NCBI GenBank assembly: GCA_036012725.1
Contig: DASCPW010000050.1
Span: forward strand, 1-5,996
Direction of reading: 5' to 3'
Source of the DNA: GCA-2686765 sp036012725
GTDB lineage: Bacteria > Pseudomonadota > Alphaproteobacteria > Rhodospirillales > 2-02-FULL-58-16
DNA: 5,996 nt
Both the position numbers and the translations under genes were made by a program. The notes beneath the pieces are model-generated. The model was not told the origin of the DNA and ran no database searches. It saw only the letters and a list, made by a program, of their open reading frames with translations. The stretch's first letter is position 1. Every line of letters begins with the position of its first letter. This document shows, piece by piece, positions 1-4,871 of this stretch.

Positions 1-215
1 TAGACCACCGGCACCAGAAACCATCTTGCCCAACGTTGATGTTCCGGCCTACGCTCGCCAATGGCTTCGGCCGGTCCATCAACTTAAACCGCGCCAAACT
101 CTAACTTAAGCGGTGGACCACTTAATGAGGGCAGGCCACCGTCAACCTAATCGGGGCGGGCGGACCCATTGAAGAGAAATATGAAAGGCCCGGGAACCGC
201 CAACCCAAGAGCTTG
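1..215. other. Unassigned left edge, possibly the tail of an upstream gene
   Basis: I recognise no gene here. On the + strand, the frame beginning at position 3 is open from the window edge to a TAA at 102-104 and ends in LANGFGRSINLNRAKL. About three quarters of its third positions are G or C, as in the real genes of the window. The frame beginning at position 2 is also open, to a TAA at 107-109, but has a less biased third position. A minus-strand frame from an ATG complementary to 77-79 runs open off the left edge and shares the same GC-rich third positions, so it cannot be excluded. None of the peptides resembles a family I know. Positions 110-215 have no convincing coding frame. Several inverted repeats occur, at 44-74, 73-119 and 112-136. 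Confidence 0.25.
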
Positions 216-244
216 TTGACATCCAAGGCGGTGGGGGGTAACGA
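216..244 (+). promoter_or_regulatory. Candidate sigma70-type promoter for tRNA-Leu (and perhaps rnd)
   Basis: A perfect TTGACA -35 hexamer lies at 216-221. With a 17-base spacer, which includes a run of six G at 233-238, the -10 position falls at 239-244 and reads TAACGA, a poor match to TATAAT. Transcription would start near 251, leaving a leader of about 35 bases before the tRNA at 286, a length usually removed by RNase P. The perfect -35 and its position support the call; the weak -10 limits it. Confidence 0.45.
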
Positions 245-285
245 CTATTTCCAAGCCGTCAAACAGCGGATTTTGTTTTTCCGGC

Positions 286-372
286 GCCCAGGTGGCGGAA
301 TTGGTAGACGCGCAGGTTTCAGGTACCTGTGGCCGCAAGGCCGTGGAAGTTCGAGTCTTCTTCTGGGCACCA
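286..372 (+). tRNA. tRNA-Leu, anticodon CAG
   Basis: This is a complete class II tRNA of 87 bases that decodes the leucine codon CUG. The acceptor stem pairs GCCCAGG (286-292) with TCTGGGC (362-368), including one G-U pair, followed by the discriminator A and an encoded CCA at 370-372. The D arm contains GGCGGAATTGGTAGACGCG. The anticodon stem CAGGT (313-317) pairs with ACCTG (325-329) around the loop TTCAGGT, which puts CAG at 320-322. A long variable arm, with GGCCGCAAGGCC-type pairing around 331-342, is typical of tRNA-Leu. The T loop is TTCGAGT. The best candidate promoter lies at 216-244, and rnd starts about 52 bases downstream, so the two may share a transcript. Confidence 0.97.
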
Positions 373-384
373 AGATTATCCTGG

Positions 385-400
385 GCAGTGGTTTCACTGT
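385..400 (+). other. Small hairpin between tRNA-Leu and rnd
   Basis: CAGTG (386-390) pairs with CACTG (395-399) around a GTTT loop, extended by a G-U pair between 385 and 400. It begins about 13 bases after the tRNA CCA. It is not followed by a proper T-run (only TTT at 404-406), so it is at best a weak terminator. It could instead mark a processing or pausing point in a joint tRNA-rnd transcript. That role is inference. Confidence 0.3.
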
Positions 401-424
401 CACTTTCCTAAAGAGGGCTCCCTG

Positions 425-1054
425 GTGGTGAAAGTTAAACCTCAATCTATTGAACTACACCAGGGCGACCTTCCCGGCGGCCTCGATTTCGGCGACAGCG
501 TCGCCATCGACACCGAGACCATGGGCCTCAATCCATGGCGCGACCGCTTATGTCTGGTACAGCTGTCAAACGGCAACGGCGAGTGCCATCTGGTCCAGTT
601 CCTTAACGGCGAATACAACGCCCCCAACCTGGCGGCACTGCTGACCGACGCGAAAGTCACCAAATTGTTTCATTTCGCCCGTTTCGACCTGAAGGTTCTG
701 CGCCGCTCCCTGGGCGTGTTTTGCCAGCCCGTCTATTGCACCAAGATCGCCTCGAAACTGGTCCGCACTTATACCGCTTCTCACGGTCTGAAGGACCTCT
801 CCCAAGACCTGCTGGGCGTGGAAATGTCCAAGGCCCAGCAGTCGTCGGACTGGGGCACGGACGTGCTGTCGCCCAAACAGATTGCTTATGCCGCTTCCGA
901 TGTTCTTCATCTTCACGAATTGCGCCGAAAACTCGATGTCATGCTCGCCCGTGAGGGACGGACCGAATTGGCCCGGGCATGTTTTGAGTTTCTCATTCAC
1001 CGAGTCGAACTCGACTTGGCGGGTTGGGATGATGAAGACATTTTTGCCCATTGA
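425..1054 (+). CDS. rnd: Ribonuclease D-type 3'-5' exoribonuclease (short form)
   Basis: RNase D is a cytoplasmic DEDD-family exoribonuclease that trims RNA 3' ends, notably of tRNA precursors. Counting from GTG 425, the product has 209 residues. All three exonuclease motifs are visible: Exo I as VAIDTETMG (D29, E31), Exo II as FHFARFDLKVL (D88), and Exo III as YAASDVLHLHEL (Y155, D159). The tyrosine makes it a DEDDy enzyme. E. coli RNase D is much longer because of its HRDC domains; this protein stops soon after the nuclease domain, as in many alphaproteobacterial homologues. No ATG gives a sensible start. An upstream in-frame ATG at 329 lies inside the tRNA gene, and its extra residues do not belong to the family. 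AAGAGGG at 411-417 is a good ribosome binding site for GTG at 425 (7-base gap) or 428 (10-base gap). The product is secure; which GTG is used is not. Confidence 0.93.
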   Translation: MVKVKPQSIELHQGDLPGGLDFGDSVAIDTETMGLNPWRDRLCLVQLSNGNGECHLVQFLNGEYNAPNLAALLTDAKVTKLFHFARFDLKVLRRSLGVFCQPVYCTKIASKLVRTYTASHGLKDLSQDLLGVEMSKAQQSSDWGTDVLSPKQIAYAASDVLHLHELRRKLDVMLAREGRTELARACFEFLIHRVELDLAGWDDEDIFAH

Positions 1055-1077
1055 TGCGGATCAACCCGGCAAAGCTC

Positions 1078-1095
1078 ATCAAACCGTTTGATTTT
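1078..1095 (+). terminator. Weak terminator-like hairpin after rnd
   Basis: ATCAAA (1078-1083) pairs perfectly with TTTGAT (1087-1092) around a CCG loop, and the last T begins a TTTT run (1092-1095) followed by GTT. It lies 24 bases after the rnd stop. The stem is AT-rich and short and the T-run is short, so termination would be partial at best. The next candidate promoter begins immediately after, at 1097, which fits a boundary between transcription units. Confidence 0.35.
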
Positions 1096-1096
1096 G

Positions 1097-1125
1097 TTGA
1101 CGAATCAATGTCTCAAGCGCATACT
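1097..1125 (+). promoter_or_regulatory. Candidate sigma70-type promoter for the kdsD-lpt-rpoN cluster
   Basis: TTGACG at 1097-1102 matches the -35 consensus at five of six positions. After a spacer of exactly 17 bases, CATACT at 1120-1125 matches the -10 at four of six. This is the best promoter-like pair I found in the 409-base stretch before kdsD. Transcription would start near 1132 and give a leader of roughly 330 bases before the kdsD start. That leader would carry the small reading frame at 1205-1273 and the GC-rich hairpins. Confidence 0.5.
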
Positions 1126-1204
1126 TCGGCAAAGGTGAAGAGGCGATTATTGCGTTCTTAAAAATTGTTGTTTCTGGCATGCTTTCAAAAGTCCGAGGGG
1201 GAAC

Positions 1205-1273
1205 ATGAGTGCAAACCCCAAGCGGATGGACTCATCCGCGGCGACGCATTTGCATTTAAAACATATATATTGA
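1205..1273 (+). CDS. Possible 22-residue small protein or leader peptide
   Basis: I do not recognise this peptide, MSANPKRMDSSAATHLHLKHIY. The reason to list it is its ribosome binding site: GAGGGGG at 1195-1201 directly before ATG 1205 is one of the strongest in the window, better than those of kdsD, lptB and rpoN. It lies in the long gap before kdsD, downstream of the candidate promoter at 1097-1125. Codons 6 to 12 contain a perfect 7-bp hairpin (1222-1239), so its translation would affect leader folding. It has no membrane segment or signal peptide. It could be a leader peptide, a small protein, the remains of a degraded gene, or chance. There is no run of one amino acid codon as in classic attenuation peptides. 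Confidence 0.3.
   Translation: MSANPKRMDSSAATHLHLKHIY
1222..1239 (+). repeat. Perfect inverted repeat inside the small reading frame
   Basis: GCGGATG (1222-1228) is followed by a four-base GACT loop and its exact reverse complement CATCCGC (1233-1239). As RNA this is a stable 7-bp hairpin with a tetraloop. No T-run follows, so it is not a standard terminator. As DNA it could be an operator. The sequence does not decide between these. Confidence 0.5.
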
Positions 1274-1374
1274 GTGTTTCAGGCAAACCCATGTAAACCG
1301 GAAGTGCTCCAACGAGAATGAGCATAAATTTGTGTCAGCGTTGAACGAAGGGCGCGGCCCGGACTCGCCGCCAC

Positions 1375-1410
1375 GGGGCCGGCCCCGGCAACCGGTTTTG
1401 GCGCCGGGGC
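1375..1410 (+). repeat. GC-rich palindrome and hairpin in the kdsD leader
   Basis: Two overlapping structures occur. GGGGCCGGCCCC at 1375-1386 is a perfect 12-base palindrome. GCCCCGGC at 1382-1389 is the exact reverse complement of GCCGGGGC at 1403-1410, giving an 8-bp GC-only stem with a 13-base loop that itself contains ACCGGT. They share bases, so only one can form at a time. The second ends 39 bases before the AGGA at 1450-1453 that serves as the kdsD ribosome binding site. No T-run follows, so a simple terminator is unlikely. Confidence 0.5.
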
Positions 1411-1463
1411 ATTGGTAACAAATCCCGCGACCCTGGCTGCCCTCGCGATAGGAACCAAAACAG

Positions 1464-2459
1464 ATGACCCCTCCCAATGTCATAATGCGTTCGGGCATCG
1501 ACGCCGATCACACCGATCTGAAATCGGCCAAACGAGTTCTCGGCCTGGAAGCGGATGGCTTGCGGGCCCTCGCCGAGAGCTTGGACGTGAATTTCATCGA
1601 GGCCCTGGACATTTTAGGTAACTTGACCGGCCACGTGGTGGTCACGGGCATGGGGAAAAGCGGCCATGTAGCGCGCAAGATCGCGGCGACACTGGCTTCG
1701 ACCGGAACCCCCGCTCTTTTCGTCCACCCGGCGGAAGCGAGCCACGGCGATCTCGGCATGATCACGGAGAGCGACGCCATTATCGCCCTGTCCAATTCGG
1801 GAGAAACCGTGGAAATGGCCGACTTGGTGGCCTATGCCAAGCGCTTTGAAATTCCCTTGATCGCCATTACCGGTGACGCCGGCAGCGCCCTCTGCGATGC
1901 CGCGAACGTGACTTTGAACCTGCCGCCAAGCGCCGAGGCCTGCCCCATGGGTCTGACGCCGACCACTTCATCGACGGTTATGTTGGCCTTGGGCGACGCC
2001 ATTGCCGTGGCACTGCTTGAGCGCGATGGATTTCCGCCGGACAAGTTCCATATTTTTCATCCCGGCGGCAGGCTGGGACGAAAATTATTGAAGGTGTCCG
2101 ACGTCATGCACGTTGGCGATGCGCTGCCGCTGGTAAAAGGCGACATGCCGATGTCCGACGCCCTTGTGGTGATGACGGAAAAGAGCAAAGGCTGCGCCGG
2201 CATCGTCGATGACGACGGCCTGCTTCAGGGTGTCATTACCGACGGCGACCTGCGCCGGCACATGAGTCCGGACTTACTCACCCGCAAGAGCGCCGACATC
2301 ATGACCCGAGGAGCTAAGACCATTCGACCCGACGCCCTGGCTAGCGAGGCGGTGCGCCTTATGAACTCGCGGGCCATCACCAACCTGTTCGTCGTCGTCG
2401 ATAGCCGCCCCGTCGGCATCATCCACATTCACGACTGCTTACGCGCCGGCGTGGCGTGA
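1464..2459 (+). CDS. kdsD: Arabinose-5-phosphate isomerase (KpsF/GutQ family, SIS plus CBS domains)
   Basis: This cytoplasmic enzyme interconverts ribulose 5-phosphate and arabinose 5-phosphate, the first step toward Kdo of lipopolysaccharide. The 331 residues match the family length. The SIS domain spans about residues 50-190, with TGMGKSGH (K65), HPAEASHGDLGM (H94), SNSGETVE (E117), SAEACPMGLTPTTSS (E158) and FHPGGRLGR (H199). These five residues sit at a constant offset of six from the E. coli KdsD positions I recall as functionally important (K59, H88, E111, E152, H193). Two CBS domains follow, at about 211-270 and 275-330, with typical VITDGDLRR and MNSRAITNLFVV segments. ATG 1464 is chosen because AGGA lies at 1450-1453; the next ATG, at 1485, has no ribosome binding site. 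Location in the lpt cluster supports the Kdo role over the GutQ or capsule paralogue roles. It is followed after 14 bases by lptC. Confidence 0.95.
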   Translation: MTPPNVIMRSGIDADHTDLKSAKRVLGLEADGLRALAESLDVNFIEALDILGNLTGHVVVTGMGKSGHVARKIAATLASTGTPALFVHPAEASHGDLGMITESDAIIALSNSGETVEMADLVAYAKRFEIPLIAITGDAGSALCDAANVTLNLPPSAEACPMGLTPTTSSTVMLALGDAIAVALLERDGFPPDKFHIFHPGGRLGRKLLKVSDVMHVGDALPLVKGDMPMSDALVVMTEKSKGCAGIVDDDGLLQGVITDGDLRRHMSPDLLTRKSADIMTRGAKTIRPDALASEAVRLMNSRAITNLFVVVDSRPVGIIHIHDCLRAGVA

Positions 2460-2473
2460 AATAAGGGAAGGGC

Positions 2474-3178
2474 ATGCGGACAACCGACCCATCCCTGATC
2501 ACGAATGAATTTTCGCTCATGAACGCGGTTCCCGCCAGCGGTCAGAAAATCGCCTTACAGGCCGTGAACCGCCACCACGCGTCCACTTACAGCCGATTCG
2601 TCAACTGGATGAAGTTGTTTCTTCCCTTCCTGGCGGTGTTGATAATCATCATGGTCGCCATCTGGCCCCACCTGAAGGTCAAGAACAACCGTTTCCAAAT
2701 CGAGTTCAGTAGTTTGAAAATGGGAGCATCGGAAGATCCCAGCATGGTTAACCCCCGTTACATCGGAACAGACAATAACAGCCAGACCTATTCCGTCACC
2801 GCCGATTTAGCCAAAAACCTGTTGCAAAGGGATTCCGCCGTGATCCTAGAGATGCCCAAGGCCGACATCACCTTGGAAGACGGATCCTGGGTGGTCTTGA
2901 CCGCCGAGACGGGAACCTACGACCGCGGGGCGGAAACCCTAGGTTTGGCCGGCGCGGTCAATATGTTCCATGATTCGGGTTACGAATTTCAGACGACAAA
3001 AGCCTATTTCGATTTGGCCAAGGGCATCGCCTCCGGCGCCGAACCGGTCAAAGGCCAGGGACCGTTTGGCATTCTCAAGGCCGAGGGGTTCCGCCTGATC
3101 CAAAACAGCCGAACCATTCAGTTCACCGGCAAGTCAAAACTAATTTTGTACCCCGGACTCGGAAGTACGGGACAGTAA
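2474..3178 (+). CDS. lptC: LptC, inner-membrane-anchored lipopolysaccharide export protein
   Basis: LptC receives lipopolysaccharide from the inner-membrane LptBFG complex and passes it to LptA in the periplasm. The protein has 234 residues. A cytoplasmic N-terminal stretch of about 47 residues precedes one membrane helix at about 48-66 (LFLPFLAVLIIIMVAIWP). The rest is the periplasmic LptC/YrbK-type domain, with NPRYIGTDNNSQTYSVTAD at 93-111 and a C-terminal GQGPFGILKAEGFRL and FTGKSKLILYPG section, both typical of alphaproteobacterial LptC. E. coli LptC is shorter (191 residues), with its helix almost at the N-terminus. ATG 2474 is preceded by a strong AAGGGAAG at 2463-2470, which favours it over the in-frame ATG at 2519. 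The TAA at 3176-3178 overlaps the lptA ATG by one base, so translational coupling is likely. No kdsC lies between kdsD and this gene. Confidence 0.93.
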   Translation: MRTTDPSLITNEFSLMNAVPASGQKIALQAVNRHHASTYSRFVNWMKLFLPFLAVLIIIMVAIWPHLKVKNNRFQIEFSSLKMGASEDPSMVNPRYIGTDNNSQTYSVTADLAKNLLQRDSAVILEMPKADITLEDGSWVVLTAETGTYDRGAETLGLAGAVNMFHDSGYEFQTTKAYFDLAKGIASGAEPVKGQGPFGILKAEGFRLIQNSRTIQFTGKSKLILYPGLGSTGQ

Positions 3179-4017
3179 TGCCTGACAAGGGAATCATCGG
3201 CTTGGCCTTGCTGGTGGCGCTGCTGGGGCAGGGTTTATCTTTCGCCGCCTCACCGGCATCCGCGCAAACTTTAAACTTCACATCCCAAAATTCCGAGACC
3301 GGCATTGAGATTTATGCCGATGACGGCATTGAATGGCAGCAAAACAACTTGATTTTCCTGGCCCGCGGCAACGCCCGCGCGGTGCGCGGCAACGTTGCCG
3401 TGCATGCCGACCTGCTACGCGCCCATTACCAAGAAAAAGATGGCGGCGACACCGTAATCAAACGGCTCGACGCGGTCGGCCATGTTCGTATTGTTACGCC
3501 CACCGAAACCGCCTACGGAGAAAAAGGGGTTTACGACATCGATAATGCTATTTTCGTTTTGAGCGGCGGCAAGGTTCGCTTGGTCGCCGGCGATGACGAA
3601 ATCACCGCCGATAGGCAGTTGGAATATTGGGAACGGAAACAAATGGCGGTGGCCCGCGGCAACGCGGTGGCGGTGCGTGAGCATAAAAAGTTACGGGCCA
3701 ATTTGCTGGCCGCTTATTTCCGCAAGACCAGCGAAGGCAAAAACGTGATCCACCGGATCGAGGCGTTCGACAACGTACGCTTGGATACCGCCACGGAAAA
3801 GGTGACGGCGGACCGATCCGTCTATAATGTTAAAAGTGGTATCGCCACACTCACCGGATCGGTTACGATCACCCGCGGTTCGAACCGGCTTGATGGCTGT
3901 AGCGCCGAAATAAACCTAAACACGGGTATCAGTACGCTATACAGTTGTTCGACTTCGCAAGCTGGCGGCAAACGGGTGCATGGCCTGATTACGCCGCGTA
4001 ACGTAAAGAAAAAATAA
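3178..4017 (+). CDS. lptA: LptA, periplasmic lipopolysaccharide bridge protein (OstA family), internally duplicated
   Basis: LptA forms the beta-jellyroll bridge along which lipopolysaccharide crosses the periplasm between LptC and LptD. Residues 1-29 look like a Sec signal peptide: a lysine at 4, a hydrophobic core at 6-22, and cleavage probably after SPASA at 29. The mature part has the alternating beta-strand pattern and the ADR/DG turns of OstA domains. At 279 residues it is clearly longer than E. coli LptA (185). Residues 62-130 and 159-227 align without gaps at an offset of 97 residues, with 27 of 69 identical by my count, including ARGNA, VI-R, VR, VY and L-G. The only cysteines, C241 and C257, lie in the C-terminal part. 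The basic tail ends RNVKKK. The start overlaps the lptC stop (TAATG), with CGGGA a few bases upstream. LptB follows after 32 bases. An LptA identity fits better than LptD, which is far larger. Confidence 0.92.
   Translation: MPDKGIIGLALLVALLGQGLSFAASPASAQTLNFTSQNSETGIEIYADDGIEWQQNNLIFLARGNARAVRGNVAVHADLLRAHYQEKDGGDTVIKRLDAVGHVRIVTPTETAYGEKGVYDIDNAIFVLSGGKVRLVAGDDEITADRQLEYWERKQMAVARGNAVAVREHKKLRANLLAAYFRKTSEGKNVIHRIEAFDNVRLDTATEKVTADRSVYNVKSGIATLTGSVTITRGSNRLDGCSAEINLNTGISTLYSCSTSQAGGKRVHGLITPRNVKKK
3361..3665 (+). repeat. Tandem duplication within lptA, 291-base period
   Basis: The protein repeat in lptA is still visible in the DNA. The 14-mer GCCCGCGGCAACGC occurs at 3361-3374 and again at 3652-3665, exactly 291 bases (97 codons) apart. 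It encodes the same ARGNA in the same frame. Outside this stretch the copies have diverged, so the duplication is old, or was selected at the protein level, rather than a recent slippage or assembly event. Confidence 0.7.
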
Positions 4018-4049
4018 ACTTGTGCCTGATAGGGTGTTAAACCAAGATC

Positions 4050-4847
4050 ATGGAAAGCCAAATGGAATATCCCTCCCCCCCCAAAGGCGCCGCTAACAGC
4101 AACGGTCCACGTTTGGTCACCGACAACCGTGGCCTTCACGCCAACAACATGGGCAAGCGGTTCAAAAAGCGGCAAGTGGTGCGCAAGGTCAGTATGTCCA
4201 TTCAACGCGGCGAGGTAGTGGCGCTGCTAGGACCTAACGGAGCCGGCAAAACCACTTGTTTTTACATGATTACCGGCCTGGTCCCTCCCGACTACGGCAG
4301 TATTGTTTTGGATGGTCACGATATTTCTGATTTGCCCATGTACCGGCGGGCGCGGCTAGGCATCGGATACCTTCCGCAAGAAGCCTCCATCTTCCGTGGT
4401 CTTTCCGTTGAAAATAACATCCGCGCCGTTCTCGAGGTAGTGGAAAAATCCCATGAGAAACGCGAAATAGTGCTGGATGCGCTTTTGGCCGAGTTTTCCA
4501 TCACCCATTTGCGCCGCGCCCCGGCTCTGGCGCTCTCTGGCGGCGAGCGCCGCCGCGTCGAAATCGCCCGGGCGCTTGCCACGAGCCCTAATTTCATTCT
4601 CCTGGACGAGCCATTCGCCGGCATTGATCCCATAGCCATCGGCGACATTCGTGATTTGGTCATGCATTTGAAAGACCGTGGCATAGGCGTCTTGATCACC
4701 GATCACAATGTCAGAGATACGCTGGGTGTGATTGATCGCGCATATATCATCCACGATGGGATGATTCTGATGGAAGGCGAGCCCTCGGATATTGTGGGCA
4801 ACGAGGATGTCAGGCGCGTTTATCTGGGCAATAGGTTCAGCCTTTAA
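4050..4847 (+). CDS. lptB: LptB, ATPase of the lipopolysaccharide exporter
   Basis: LptB is the cytoplasmic ABC ATPase that powers LptFG to extract lipopolysaccharide from the inner membrane. All nucleotide-binding motifs are intact in the 265 residues: Walker A GPNGAGKTT (61-69, K67), Q-loop LPQEASIFRGLS (Q110), signature LSGGERRRVEIARAL (162-176), Walker B FILLDEP (182-188) with E187, and the switch histidine in ITDHN (H219). The C-terminal VRRVYLGNRFSL is diagnostic of LptB among ABC ATPases. The conserved domain starts near residue 28, so there is an N-terminal extension of about 25 residues that is polar and proline-rich. The start is uncertain. ATG 4050 has a poor ribosome binding site, while ATG 4062 has GGAAAG just upstream at 4052-4057. 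M34 (4149) is too far in, since it would cut the first strand of the domain. A run of eight C at 4075-4082 lies in this extension. Confidence 0.96.
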   Translation: MESQMEYPSPPKGAANSNGPRLVTDNRGLHANNMGKRFKKRQVVRKVSMSIQRGEVVALLGPNGAGKTTCFYMITGLVPPDYGSIVLDGHDISDLPMYRRARLGIGYLPQEASIFRGLSVENNIRAVLEVVEKSHEKREIVLDALLAEFSITHLRRAPALALSGGERRRVEIARALATSPNFILLDEPFAGIDPIAIGDIRDLVMHLKDRGIGVLITDHNVRDTLGVIDRAYIIHDGMILMEGEPSDIVGNEDVRRVYLGNRFSL

Positions 4848-4871
4848 TCACCAACCGGGCGGGTGCGCGGC

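Noticed and set aside
181..219. 12-codon frame starting at ATG 181 after GAAGAG
   Set aside because: It is very short, with only a moderate ribosome binding site, and its stop overlaps the tRNA promoter. Chance is the simpler explanation.
213..431. 72-codon + strand frame across the tRNA
   Set aside because: It runs through the entire tRNA-Leu gene, has no family resemblance and lacks a good ribosome binding site.
566..1051. 161-codon minus-strand frame
   Set aside because: It mirrors rnd, whose three exonuclease motifs are intact on the + strand, and its product resembles no family I know.
1174..1190. Possible sigma54 (-24/-12) promoter at CTGGCATGC
   Set aside because: The GG of TGGCA has no GC at the required 10-base distance, so the essential spacing of a -24/-12 promoter is absent.
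1250..1271. TTGCAT and TATATAT as a second promoter
   Set aside because: The gap between the two is only about 10 bases, and no -35-like hexamer lies at the right distance from the TATATAT.
3822..4754. Minus-strand frames of 127, 127 and 132 codons
   Set aside because: They lie opposite the end of lptA and the body of lptB and overlap each other. LptB motifs on the + strand are complete.
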